25,262 nt of DNA from Bacillota bacterium (GTDB lineage Bacteria; Bacillota; Clostridia; Christensenellales; CAG-138). The position numbers and the translations under genes are program-made. Location of the stretch: contig JAEWQH010000103.1 in assembly GCA_023399275.1 (NCBI GenBank), positions 1 to 25,262 of the forward strand, written 5' to 3'. The notes under the pieces are model-generated. The model saw only the letters and a program-made list of their open reading frames with translations, did not search any database and was not told the origin of the DNA. Numbering within the stretch: position 1 is the first letter of the stretch; every line of letters starts with the position of its first letter. Shown here in pieces: positions 13,840 to 22,020 of this stretch.

Positions 13840-15273
13840 TTACAGCTCCGAGAGCAGTTCCTCAACGATCTCCTTGTCGTCGAAATGATATTTCGTGCCG
13901 TTGATCTCCTGATAATTCTCGTGCCCTTTGCCGGCGATCATGATCACGTCGTCCTTCTGCGCGGCGCTGAGCGCGTAGCGGATGGCTTCCTTGCGGTTTT
14001 CAATCACGGTATACTTCGTGCCGCTACGCTTCATACCATCTTCGATGGACTCGATGATCGCCATCGGCTCCTCGGTGCGCGGGTTATCGCTCGTGATCAC
14101 CGCAAACTCGGAGAAGCGCCCTGCGATCTCGCCCATGATCGGGCGTTTTGCGCGGTCTCGGTCACCGCCGCAGCCGAAGACGCAGATCACGCGCCCCTTG
14201 GCAAACTGCTGCACCGTCTTGAGCACGTTCTCCAGCGCGTCCGGCGTGTGCGCATAGTCCACAAATACAGAGAACCCGCGGTTCGTCTTGACCGGCTCAA
14301 GCCGGCCGGAAACGCTCGTAAGCGACTCCAGCCCCGCTTTGACGGCGCTGAGCTTCATGCCGACCGCAAGCGCCATGCCCGCGGCGCCCATCGCATTGAA
14401 CACCGAAAACAAACCCGGGATCGCAAGGTTCATGAGTACTTCGCCCTCCGGCGTGTGCAGGTCAAAGCGCACGCCGTCGGTCGTGATGTCGATATCCGTT
14501 GCGGAGATGTCGGCCCGGTCACGCACGCCGAAGGTGAGGACCGGGATGGTCAGCCCCTCCATGATGCGCCCCGAGAAGGGATCGTCCACATTGACGACCG
14601 CTTTCTTGCTGTTGAGAAAGAGCACCTTTTTCGCAGCGAGGTAGTTGTCGAAGGACTTGTGATAGTCCAGATGATCCTGCGTGAGGTTGGTAAACAGCCC
14701 CACGTCAAACTTGATGCCGTGCACGCGGTATTGCTCGAGCGCGTGGGAGCTCGTCTCCATGACCACGAGGTCCACATGCGCGTCCGCCATCATCCGCAGG
14801 ATGCGAAAGAGGTCGACCGACTCAGGCGTGGTGCGGTCGGTATGGATGCTCTCGTTGCCGATGAGGTTGCGGATGGTGCCGATCACGCCGACCTTTTTCC
14901 CCGCCTGCTCGACGATCGCCTTGACCATGTAGGTCGTGGTGGTCTTGCCGTTTGTGCCCGTCACGCCAAGCATCATCATCTCGCGCTGCGGATATCCGTA
15001 AAACGCGGCGGCCATCTCGGCCATCGCCTTGCGCGCGTTTTTGACCACGAGCTGCGGCACGGGCAGCGGCAGCGCCCGCTCGACCAGCAGCGCCGTGGCG
15101 CCGCTCTCCAGCGCGCCCTCGGCAAATGTATGTCCATCAAACAGCGAACCAACGATGCAGCAGAAGATGCTGCCCCGTTTCACTTTCCGCGAGTCATATT
15201 CGATGGAGACGATATCCGTGTCTTCGCCTTCATAGCGCAGGCCGGTTGCCATTGCCAGTTCCGAAAGCAGCAT
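13840..15273 (-). CDS. murE: UDP-MurNAc-tripeptide synthetase MurE, probably meso-diaminopimelate adding
   Basis: MurE adds the third residue of the peptidoglycan stem peptide. The 477-residue protein has GTNGKTTTTYMVKAIVE (from residue 106), METSSHALEQ (172-181), LTQDHLDYHKSFDNYLAAKK (198-216) with the Lys to be carbamylated, SGRLEPV, DYAHTPDALENVL, and near the end ITSDNPRTEEP and MIAGKGHENYQ. DNPR is the pattern of enzymes that use meso-diaminopimelate rather than lysine. The ATG at 15273 follows GGGAGG by seven bases; the open frame upstream is not homologous. The gene follows the PBP by 113 bases and ends before the terminator at 13735-13777. Confidence 0.96.
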   Translation of the reverse strand: MLLSELAMATGLRYEGEDTDIVSIEYDSRKVKRGSIFCCIVGSLFDGHTFAEGALESGATALLVERALPLPVPQLVVKNARKAMAEMAAAFYGYPQREMMMLGVTGTNGKTTTTYMVKAIVEQAGKKVGVIGTIRNLIGNESIHTDRTTPESVDLFRILRMMADAHVDLVVMETSSHALEQYRVHGIKFDVGLFTNLTQDHLDYHKSFDNYLAAKKVLFLNSKKAVVNVDDPFSGRIMEGLTIPVLTFGVRDRADISATDIDITTDGVRFDLHTPEGEVLMNLAIPGLFSVFNAMGAAGMALAVGMKLSAVKAGLESLTSVSGRLEPVKTNRGFSVFVDYAHTPDALENVLKTVQQFAKGRVICVFGCGGDRDRAKRPIMGEIAGRFSEFAVITSDNPRTEEPMAIIESIEDGMKRSGTKYTVIENRKEAIRYALSAAQKDDVIMIAGKGHENYQEINGTKYHFDDKEIVEELLSEL

Positions 15274-15288
15274 GTCGTTACCTCCCGT

Positions 15289-15308
15289 CGCGCGGGGACC
15301 GCCGCGCG
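15289..15308 (-). repeat. GC-only hairpin just before the murE ribosome binding site
   Basis: CGCGCGG and CCGCGCG form a 7-bp stem with a 6-base loop, ending a few bases before the GGGAGG of murE. It may affect murE translation. Confidence 0.45.
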
Positions 15309-15386
15309 TTTTGATCCAAGATCGATATTTTGTTCGTCTCCCGCGCCCTGTCGCGCGAAACGGAACATGCTTTTTTTGCCGCGCCG

Positions 15387-17579
15387 CTATCCTTCCGGCA
15401 GCGGTGTCGTCGTGGGCGTCGTCCCCTCCGGCGTCTCGGTCGGCTCCGGCGTGGGGAACGTGACGTAGATCGTCGTCCCCGGGTCGACCTTCGTGCCCTC
15501 CTCGATCGACTGGCTGTCGATCTGACCGGTACACTGCGTCTTGTCAAAGCTGAGCACCAATCCCAGCTGCGCGAGCCTGTCAAACGCGTCCTGCCTGCGC
15601 TTGCCGATGAGGTTTGGCACGGTCACCTGCTCCTTGTAGAGCTCGTCGTCGTTGTAGGTGGTCATCGTCGTGTACAGAATCACGATCGAGCCGGAGGCAG
15701 CTTCCGTATCGCCGGCGGGGTATTGGGAGACGACCTGCGCGGTATCTTCGCTTGCTACGGTATAGGCGGAAAAGCCTGCCTGTTTGAGCGTATAGACCGC
15801 GTCCTTTGCCGTCATGCCGGTGATATCCGGCACGGTGGCCGTCTTCGTCGTGATATCCGGCAGGATTCCATAGTACTGTACGAGGTCGGAGAGGATCTGG
15901 GAGACCCAGTATCCGGCGATGCTGCTTGCCTCCATATACGGCACCTGCGGCTCGTCGATGACGAGCATGCACACAAGCTGCGGATCGTCCACCGGCACGA
16001 AGCCGATAAACGACGCCACCACGCGCACGCGCGAAGCGGTTTCCCCGTCCTCTTCAAACTTGCGGGATACGCCCGTAACCCCGCCCACCGAGTAGTTGAT
16101 CACCTGCGCGTTGCTGCCGTTTCCTTTTTGAACGACGGACTTGAGCAGCGAGCGCATGGTTGCGGATGTGCTTGAGCTGATCACGCGGCGCAGGATGGTC
16201 GGCTCGTTTTGCAGGACCACCGTGCCGTCCGTAGCCGTGATGTTGTCCACGACATATGGCTGCATGAGCGTCCCGCCGTTGATGATCGCGCAGAAAGCGT
16301 TCGCCATCTGGATCGCGGTGGTGGTGATATTCTCGCCAAACGCGATGCGGGAAAGGTCGCTCTCGCGGATGTACTTGCGGTGAACGACCTCGCCGGTATC
16401 CTCGCTGGGGATGCCGACATTGGTCTTCTCGCCAAAACCGAAGGCGTAGATATAGTCGTAAAAATCGTCGATCCCCGTCGCCAGCGCAAGCTCCGCCATC
16501 GCCAGATTACAGGAGTTGCCGAGCGCCTCGGTGAGCGTTTGATTGCCGTGTCCGCTCGTATCCCAGCAGGTCACCTTTTCCAGGCGGAAGACCTTGCTTC
16601 CCGAGCATTTGTAGGTGCTGTCCTGCGTCGCGGCGCCCGCGTCAAGCGCCGCCGCGGCTGTGATCGCGTCAAACATCGATCCCGCCTCATAGGTGTCGGT
16701 CACGATACGCGCGCGGGACATGGCCATCAGCTCCGTTACCGTATCGCGCGGCGGGTTGTTCAGGTCGAAGGAAGGATACGTCGAAATGGCGAGGATCTCC
16801 CCCGTATTCGGATCCATGATCAACCCGGAGACGGTGGACGCACGGTTGAGCTCGTAGCATTGCTTGACGTATTTTTCCAGGTAGCTCTGCGTTACGGAAT
16901 CCGCCGTGAGCGTCATGTTGTAGCCGTCCGTCGGCGCCAGATAGTACTGGTCGCTGTAGGAGAGCGGGTTGTTCTTTCGATCCACCTCGATCACGAGGCG
17001 TCCCGCGGTGCCCGCAAGGTAGGTGTTATACTCCGCCTCCAGCCCCGTCTGCCCCTCCGTCTCGATGCCGGTGAAGCCGATCAACTGGGTAAACAGCTGC
17101 CCGAAAGGGTAGTAGCGCTTCATATCCGTGGTGTAGGAGATACCGCTGCCGAGCTGCAGCGCTTCGAGCTGGTCGATGACCGAGCTCTCCACCTGACGCT
17201 TGAGCTGCACCTGCAGGCGGACGGGGTCCGACACGCGCTCGAGCACATAGTCGTAGTCCAGCCCGAGGATATCCGAAACCTCCGTCGCGATGCGGACGCG
17301 ATCGTCCGCCGCGATGGCCTGCGGGTTCGCGAGCACGCGGTAGGCCGTCCCGCTCTGCGCGAGCACGAGGCCGTTGCGGTCAACGATCTTGCCGCGCTGC
17401 GCGGCGAGGTTTTGCCGGCGCGTCCACTGCACCTCGGCCTTCGCCTTCAGCTCCGGCCCTTGGATGATCATCACCTGCGTCAGGCGCAGCGCGAGCACCA
17501 GTATCAGCACGCCTGCGAACACCATCAGCAGCACGAGCTTTCGCTTAATCTTCGGCGCGGGAGCCGTCCGTTTAGCCAT
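15387..17579 (-). CDS. Class B penicillin-binding protein homologue with PASTA domains; both catalytic lysines replaced
   Basis: The 730-residue protein resembles the SpoVD/PBP2 group found at this place in dcw clusters. It has a basic N-terminus, one membrane helix (about 14-36), the class B start RGKIVDRNGLVLA, a dimerisation-type domain, a transpeptidase fold (about 245-570) and two PASTA domains (581-638, 651-708), then a Thr/Pro tail. SxN is intact (SCN, 356-358), as is FYDYIYAFGFGEKTNVGIP. But the SxxK position reads SMFD (301-304) and KTG reads VTG (501-503). Both lysines are essential in active PBPs, so this should not acylate; a structural or regulatory role is likelier. AAAGGA precedes the ATG, and the FtsL-like gene is 23 bases upstream. 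Confidence 0.92.
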   Translation of the reverse strand: MAKRTAPAPKIKRKLVLLMVFAGVLILVLALRLTQVMIIQGPELKAKAEVQWTRRQNLAAQRGKIVDRNGLVLAQSGTAYRVLANPQAIAADDRVRIATEVSDILGLDYDYVLERVSDPVRLQVQLKRQVESSVIDQLEALQLGSGISYTTDMKRYYPFGQLFTQLIGFTGIETEGQTGLEAEYNTYLAGTAGRLVIEVDRKNNPLSYSDQYYLAPTDGYNMTLTADSVTQSYLEKYVKQCYELNRASTVSGLIMDPNTGEILAISTYPSFDLNNPPRDTVTELMAMSRARIVTDTYEAGSMFDAITAAAALDAGAATQDSTYKCSGSKVFRLEKVTCWDTSGHGNQTLTEALGNSCNLAMAELALATGIDDFYDYIYAFGFGEKTNVGIPSEDTGEVVHRKYIRESDLSRIAFGENITTTAIQMANAFCAIINGGTLMQPYVVDNITATDGTVVLQNEPTILRRVISSSTSATMRSLLKSVVQKGNGSNAQVINYSVGGVTGVSRKFEEDGETASRVRVVASFIGFVPVDDPQLVCMLVIDEPQVPYMEASSIAGYWVSQILSDLVQYYGILPDITTKTATVPDITGMTAKDAVYTLKQAGFSAYTVASEDTAQVVSQYPAGDTEAASGSIVILYTTMTTYNDDELYKEQVTVPNLIGKRRQDAFDRLAQLGLVLSFDKTQCTGQIDSQSIEEGTKVDPGTTIYVTFPTPEPTETPEGTTPTTTPLPEG

Positions 17580-17602
17580 TGGTCAATCGTCCTTTCACGA
17601 GA

Positions 17603-18178
17603 TCAACCGCCCGCAGGCGGTTCTTCCCCCCCGCCTAAAGAATCTGTTTCGCCGCCGTTTGGATCCGGTGTCGTGTCCGGCGTCGTATCCGGCGATGTCG
17701 TCGCGGTGTCCTGCGACGCATCCGGCGTGGAAACGGTGTTGTCAAAGGGCAGCGCATCCCCGATACGCACATACTGGTTCTGATCCGGATACTGCATGCC
17801 GTACGCCTCGGCGACCTTCTGCGCATCCTGTATGGTCACGGCGCATTCGATCTGAACTTCCAGCTCGTTGATGCGCAGGTTGGTCGACTCGATCTCGGTG
17901 TTGAGCGCGTTGATGTCCGCATATGCGCGCGAGATGCGTTCATAGCCGGAGAGCGTGAAGAGCACCATGCCCGCAAAGAGAAAGCCGCTGATGATGATGC
18001 CGACGCGTCCGAGCGCCGTCATCTCCGATTTTTCCACGCGCACACCCGGCTCGGCCGCCTCCCGCGCACCCGGGCGCACGCGCGGCGCGCGCTCTTGCTG
18101 CGCATCCTGGTTTGGCATATAGAGCCTGGTCGTTGGCGAACGGCCCTTCTTGCGGTCGTCTTCGAAGCGGATATCCAA
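17603..18178 (-). CDS. ftsL: FtsL-like division protein (membrane helix plus coiled coil)
   Basis: The 191-residue protein has a charged cytoplasmic part (1-53), one membrane helix (about 56-78, RVGIIISGFLFAGMVLFTLS), and a short coiled coil (RAYADINALNTEIESTNLRI and onward) ending in the FtsL-type AEAYGMQYPDQNQYVRI. That layout and the position between rsmH and the PBP identify it as FtsL-like; FtsL works with DivIC/FtsB to hold the septal synthase. Sequence conservation is low, as usual. The start is TTG 18178, preceded by AAGGGA; no ATG fits. Unusually, it ends in a Thr/Pro/Asp tail (about 155-191) like the one on the next protein. Confidence 0.8.
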   Translation of the reverse strand: MDIRFEDDRKKGRSPTTRLYMPNQDAQQERAPRVRPGAREAAEPGVRVEKSEMTALGRVGIIISGFLFAGMVLFTLSGYERISRAYADINALNTEIESTNLRINELEVQIECAVTIQDAQKVAEAYGMQYPDQNQYVRIGDALPFDNTVSTPDASQDTATTSPDTTPDTTPDPNGGETDSLGGGEEPPAGG

Positions 18179-18250
18179 TGAAATTCCCTTCCAATCAAAC
18201 GAAAATTCCGCTCACCGGCGCGACCGAACCGCCCGGGCGCAGACAGTTCG

Positions 18251-19192
18251 CTAGATCTTTTCGATGCAGCGAAGTTTGGCGCTGGTCGAGCGGGAGTTTC
18301 GCGCTTCCTCCTCAGCGGAGGCGGTCAGCGGTTTCTTGGTGAGGATCTTCGCCTTGGGCGTCTTGCCGCAGATGCAGACCGGCGCGGAAGGCGGACACGT
18401 GCAGGGATTCTCAAAACGGCGGAATGCCTGCTTAACGATGCGATCCTCCAGTGAATGAAATGTAATTATACACAGTCTCCCGCCCTTTTGCAACAGATCA
18501 CAGGCTTGCTCCACGGCCCGGTCGAGCCCGCTCAGCTCGCCGTTTACCTCGATGCGCAGCGCCTGAAATGTCCGGCGCGCGGGGTGCTGCGGCTCGTTTC
18601 GGTACTTTGCGGGGATCGCCTCGCGCACGATCTGCGCCAGCGCGAGCGTCGTATCGATGGGATATTGTTCACGCGCGCGACAAATCCTCTCCGCAATTTT
18701 GCGGCTGAAGCGCTCTTCCCCATACATCCAGATGATGCGCGCGAGCTCCTGCTCGGGATACGTGTTCACCACCTCGCGCGCGGAAAGCCCCGCACTCTGG
18801 TCCATGCGCATATCCAACGGCGCGTCCGCCTTATAGGAAAACCCGCGTTTCTGCGTATCCAGCTGGTGCGAGGATACGCCGAGATCGAGCAGTATGCCGT
18901 CGACCTCGTGCACGCCGGCTTCAGCAAGCAACGCCTGCATATCAAAAAAGTTACCGTGCAACGCGGTAAACCGGCTGCCAAAGGAAGCCAGCCGTTCCCC
19001 CGCCGCATGCACGGCTTCCCAATCCCTGTCGATTCCGATGAGCCTGCCCGCCTGCGGCAGACGCAAAAGCACCGCTTCCGCATGGCCGCCGCCACCGAGC
19101 GTTCCATCCACAAAGACACCGCCGCGCTCAGGCGCGAGCAGCTCCAGCGTTTCGCTCAGCAATACCGGCACATGTGAAAACTGCTCGCTCAT
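18251..19192 (-). CDS. rsmH: 16S rRNA (cytosine1402-N4)-methyltransferase RsmH (MraW)
   Basis: The 313-residue protein starts MSEQFSHVPVLLSETLELLA. It has the S-adenosylmethionine site VDGTLGGGGHAEAVL, then GILLDLGVSSHQLDTQKRGF, LDMRMDQSAGLSA and the family end motifs RTFQALRIEVNGEL and CIITFHSLEDRIVK. RsmH methylates N4 of C1402 in the 30S P site. Its start codon overlaps the mraZ stop as ATGA, which shows translational coupling. A C-terminal CTCPPSAPVCICG cysteine group is common in the family. Second gene of the dcw unit. Confidence 0.97.
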   Translation of the reverse strand: MSEQFSHVPVLLSETLELLAPERGGVFVDGTLGGGGHAEAVLLRLPQAGRLIGIDRDWEAVHAAGERLASFGSRFTALHGNFFDMQALLAEAGVHEVDGILLDLGVSSHQLDTQKRGFSYKADAPLDMRMDQSAGLSAREVVNTYPEQELARIIWMYGEERFSRKIAERICRAREQYPIDTTLALAQIVREAIPAKYRNEPQHPARRTFQALRIEVNGELSGLDRAVEQACDLLQKGGRLCIITFHSLEDRIVKQAFRRFENPCTCPPSAPVCICGKTPKAKILTKKPLTASAEEEARNSRSTSAKLRCIEKI

Positions 19193-19635
19193 ATGCCGAG
19201 CGCCGCCAGATGCTCCAACGCATCTCCGTAGTTCTCTTCGCAAGCGGCGTTGTATGCCGCGAGCGCCTCAGGATTCCAGATTTCAACACGCTCGCCGACG
19301 CCGATCAGCGTGGCGTCCTTTGTCAGCCCCGTCAGCTCACGCAGCTGCGCGGGGATGAGGATGCGCCCCTGCTTATCCACCTCGCAGGCAGCCGCCATGG
19401 AGTATAGCCTCCTGCGGATGGCCTGACCCCTCGCGTCGGTCACCGGCAGCGCAGAGAGTTTGTGCGAAAAGCGCTCCCACTCCTCGAGAGACATGCCCGA
19501 AAGGCACGCGGCGCTCGTCGTTTCGAGCAATCCGAGCGTGATGACGAGCGTATCGCCGATGGTTTCGCGCCATTTCGCCGGGATGAATACGCGGCCTTTT
19601 GCGTCCAGCATATGCTCGAATGAACCGATCAGCAC
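19189..19635 (-). CDS. mraZ: Transcriptional regulator MraZ
   Basis: The 148-residue protein has two AbrB-like swapped-hairpin repeats with the family signatures DAKGRVFIPAKWRE (about 11-24) and DKQGRILIPAQLRE. MraZ forms rings and binds spaced TGGGN-type boxes at its own promoter, usually as a repressor of the dcw cluster; three such boxes lie upstream at 19709-19733. The start is GTG 19635, with AAGGAGG seven bases before it. The stop overlaps the rsmH start. First gene of the mraZ-to-murE unit. Confidence 0.96.
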   Translation of the reverse strand: MLIGSFEHMLDAKGRVFIPAKWRETIGDTLVITLGLLETTSAACLSGMSLEEWERFSHKLSALPVTDARGQAIRRRLYSMAAACEVDKQGRILIPAQLRELTGLTKDATLIGVGERVEIWNPEALAAYNAACEENYGDALEHLAALGI

Positions 19636-19702
19636 GCGTTTTCCTCCTTTTCCGGGCGGCGCTCGTTAAATATAAGGATACACTTCCCCCAGACTTACGT
19701 TG

Positions 19703-19731
19703 AGTATACACCACATTCCCCCATTTGTCAC
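19703..19731 (-). promoter_or_regulatory. Promoter of the mraZ unit
   Basis: On the minus strand GTGACA (19731-19726), 17 bases, then TATACT (19708-19703). Each hexamer differs from consensus at one base. Transcription should start near 19696, about 60 bases before the GTG start. Confidence 0.82.
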
Positions 19732-19733
19732 CA
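19709..19733 (-). promoter_or_regulatory. Three MraZ-type boxes with 10-bp spacing
   Basis: On the minus strand TGGTG, TGGGG and TGGTG start exactly 10 bases apart (19733-19729, 19723-19719, 19713-19709), filling the -35 edge and the spacer of the mraZ promoter. Direct repeats of TGGGN-like pentamers separated by five bases are the known MraZ target. A fourth TGGGG at 19691-19687 is out of phase. Confidence 0.8.
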
Positions 19734-19824
19734 CTTTCATGTATTTTTTACCAACTTATTTTGAATTTTCTGAAAATAAACGTATGTTTGTACGCATGCT
19801 GCTTCGTTTGCACGCCCACATGGG

Positions 19825-19853
19825 TTCCCGCGCTCCACAAATTATGGTATACT
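19825..19853 (+). promoter_or_regulatory. Extended -10 promoter of the topoisomerase genes
   Basis: TATACT (19848-19853) preceded by TGG gives an extended -10; the -35 (TTCCCG near 19825) is poor. It faces away from the mraZ promoter, about 115 bases off. The leader to the start codon at 20015 is about 155 bases. Confidence 0.65.
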
Positions 19854-19897
19854 CTCTCTATCCTTGCGCCAGATATGGTGCTTATCGTCAGAATCCA

Positions 19898-19941
19898 CCG
19901 GCAAAGTCCGCTGTATCGGCGGGATTGATCGCCTTTGCCGG
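19898..19941 (+). other. Structured leader element before parE
   Basis: CCGGCAAAG (19898-19906) pairs perfectly with CTTTGCCGG (19933-19941), enclosing a smaller CCGC/GCGG stem (19908-19922). It lies in the untranslated leader of the topoisomerase unit. No T-run follows. No known riboswitch class is recognised. Confidence 0.5.
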
Positions 19942-20014
19942 GGTTCTTTGCGTTCGGCTGCGGGCCGGTTGTGCCGCGCCGCCGGATATTTTCGCAAACG
20001 GAATGGGAGTCTCT

Positions 20015-21970
20015 ATGGCATCGGATTACACCGTAGACAAAATCAAGATCATGGAGGGGCTGGACGCGGTCCGCATGCGCCCCGGCATGTACATCGGCTC
20101 CACAGGGCAGCGCGGCTTGCACCACCTGCTTTGGGAGATCATAGACAACGCCATCGACGAGGCGGCCAACGGCTATGCAAACGAGATCGCCGTCACGCTC
20201 CACCGGGACAACTCCGTCACCGTTACGGATAACGGCCGCGGCATCCCCGTGCAGATCCACGAGAAGATGGGCGTCTCCGGCGTGGAGGTCGTGTTCACAC
20301 AGCTGCACGCAGGCGGCAAGTTCGGCAACGACTCGTATGGCTTCTCCGGCGGGCTGCACGGCGTGGGCGCATCGGTCGTCAACGCGCTGTCCGAGTGGGT
20401 GGAGGTCGAGGTTGCGACCGACGGGCGGCTGTATCAGATGCGCTTCACCAGCGAACCGGATGAGACGGGCAAGATCATCTCCGGCAAAGCGGCGGCTCCG
20501 CTTGCAGAGGCCGGCCGCACGCGCCGGCAGGGCACGAGCGTGCATTTTTTGCCCGACGCGCGCGTATTTGAAACCGTTGAGATGAGCTACGATATCATCG
20601 CCAAGCGCATCCGTGAACTGGCGTACCTCAACCGCGGCACGAAGATGATCCTCACCGATGAGCACGCCGGCCACCAGAAGAAGGTGGAATATCAGTTCAA
20701 CGGCGGGCTAAGCGACTTTGTCAGCTACCTCAACGGCGACAAAACGCCGCTCTACACGCCGCCGATCCACTTCTCCGGCACCTCCGGCGGCATCTTTGTT
20801 GAAGCCGCCATTCAGCACAACGACGGCTATGCGGACAACATCTTCTCCTACGTCAACAACATCCCCACCACCGAGGGTGGCACGCATGAGACAGGCCTCA
20901 AGGCGGCGCTGACCAAGGTGCTCAACGACTACTGCCGCAAGGCGGGCTACCTCAAGGATAAGGACGCGCCGCTCTCCGGCGAGGATTTTCGCGAGGGGAT
21001 CACCGCCGTGCTCTCGCTAAAGATGCGCACCATCCAGTTTGAGGGGCAGACCAAGACCAAGCTCGGCAACACCGAGGCGCGCCCCGCAGTGGAGGCCGTC
21101 GTCGCCGAGCAGCTCGCGCCGTTTCTCGAGGATCTCAAAAACGGCGAGACCGCGGCCGCCATCGCGGAAAAAGCAGTCAAGGCAGCCAAGGTGCGCGAAG
21201 CAGCACGCAAGGCGAAAGCCACCGCGCGCGAGAAGAACAAGCTCGAAAATGCGCCGCTCGTAGGCAAGCTCTCGAGCTGCACCGGACGGGACTACAGCAA
21301 AAACGAGCTCTTCCTCGTCGAGGGAGACAGCGCCGGCGGCTCCGCCAAACAGGGGCGCGACAGGAAGTTTCAGGCGATTCTGCCGCTGCGCGGCAAGCCG
21401 CTCAACGTCGAAAAGAAGCGCATCGACCAGGTGCTGCAAAACGAGGAGTTCCGCTCCATCATCACAGCGGTCGGCACCGGCATCGGCGAGGACTTCGACA
21501 TCTCGTCGCTCAAGTACGACAAGATCATCATCCTCTCGGATGCGGATCAGGACGGCGCGCACATCCGCGCCATCCTGCTGACGTTCTTCTACCGGTACAT
21601 GAAGGAGCTCATCACCGAAGGGCATGTTTACATCGGCCTCTCCCCGCTCTACAAGGTGCAGAAGGACACAAAGCGCGTCTATTGCTACGACGACGAAGAA
21701 CTGCGCGCCGCGATCAAGTCCGTCGGCAAAGGGTACACGATCCAGCGCTATAAAGGCCTCGGCGAGATGAACCCGGAGCAGCTTTGGGAAACGACCATGA
21801 ATCCGGACGGCCGCGCGCTGATCCGCGTGACCATCGAGGACGCGGCGGATGTGGAGCATCTCGTCACCGTACTCATGGGCGACAAGGTTCAGTCCCGCAA
21901 GGAATACATCTTTGAAAACGCGGATTTCAACAAAAATGCAGCCGATATGTTTGAAAAGCTGAAGGATTAA
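20015..21970 (+). CDS. parE: Type IIA topoisomerase subunit B (topoisomerase IV ParE more likely than GyrB)
   Basis: This ATPase subunit drives strand passage by a type IIA topoisomerase. The 651-residue protein has a GHKL ATPase domain (WEIIDNAIDEA with N45/E49, VTDNGRGIPV with D72, SGGLHGVGASVVNALS), a transducer domain, and a TOPRIM domain with LVEGDSAGGSA (E436) and LSDADQDGAHI (D509, D511). The end motif MGDKVQSRKEYI is closer to Bacillus ParE than to GyrB as I remember them. Location away from a dnaA-recF context also favours topoisomerase IV. The ATG at 20015 follows GGGAG; the frame opens at 19700, but that part covers the promoter and leader. parC follows after 50 bases. Confidence 0.9.
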   Translation: MASDYTVDKIKIMEGLDAVRMRPGMYIGSTGQRGLHHLLWEIIDNAIDEAANGYANEIAVTLHRDNSVTVTDNGRGIPVQIHEKMGVSGVEVVFTQLHAGGKFGNDSYGFSGGLHGVGASVVNALSEWVEVEVATDGRLYQMRFTSEPDETGKIISGKAAAPLAEAGRTRRQGTSVHFLPDARVFETVEMSYDIIAKRIRELAYLNRGTKMILTDEHAGHQKKVEYQFNGGLSDFVSYLNGDKTPLYTPPIHFSGTSGGIFVEAAIQHNDGYADNIFSYVNNIPTTEGGTHETGLKAALTKVLNDYCRKAGYLKDKDAPLSGEDFREGITAVLSLKMRTIQFEGQTKTKLGNTEARPAVEAVVAEQLAPFLEDLKNGETAAAIAEKAVKAAKVREAARKAKATAREKNKLENAPLVGKLSSCTGRDYSKNELFLVEGDSAGGSAKQGRDRKFQAILPLRGKPLNVEKKRIDQVLQNEEFRSIITAVGTGIGEDFDISSLKYDKIIILSDADQDGAHIRAILLTFFYRYMKELITEGHVYIGLSPLYKVQKDTKRVYCYDDEELRAAIKSVGKGYTIQRYKGLGEMNPEQLWETTMNPDGRALIRVTIEDAADVEHLVTVLMGDKVQSRKEYIFENADFNKNAADMFEKLKD

Positions 21971-22020
21971 CACCTCCGCAGCAGGCGGACACGATCGATC
22001 GACGATAAGGAAATCTTGAT

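Noticed and set aside
12529..15468. Plus-strand open frame of 979 residues opposite mraY and murE
   Set aside because: It spans several real minus-strand genes and has only Arg/His-rich composition typical of antisense frames in GC-rich DNA.
15387..17579. Sequencing error as the cause of the altered PBP motifs
   Set aside because: Both sites need two or more base changes each, and the frame and surrounding motifs are intact; the same holds for the MraY-like protein.
19700..20014. Upstream extension of parE by 105 residues
   Set aside because: It runs through the mraZ and parE promoters and the leader hairpin; homology and GGGAG support the ATG at 20015.
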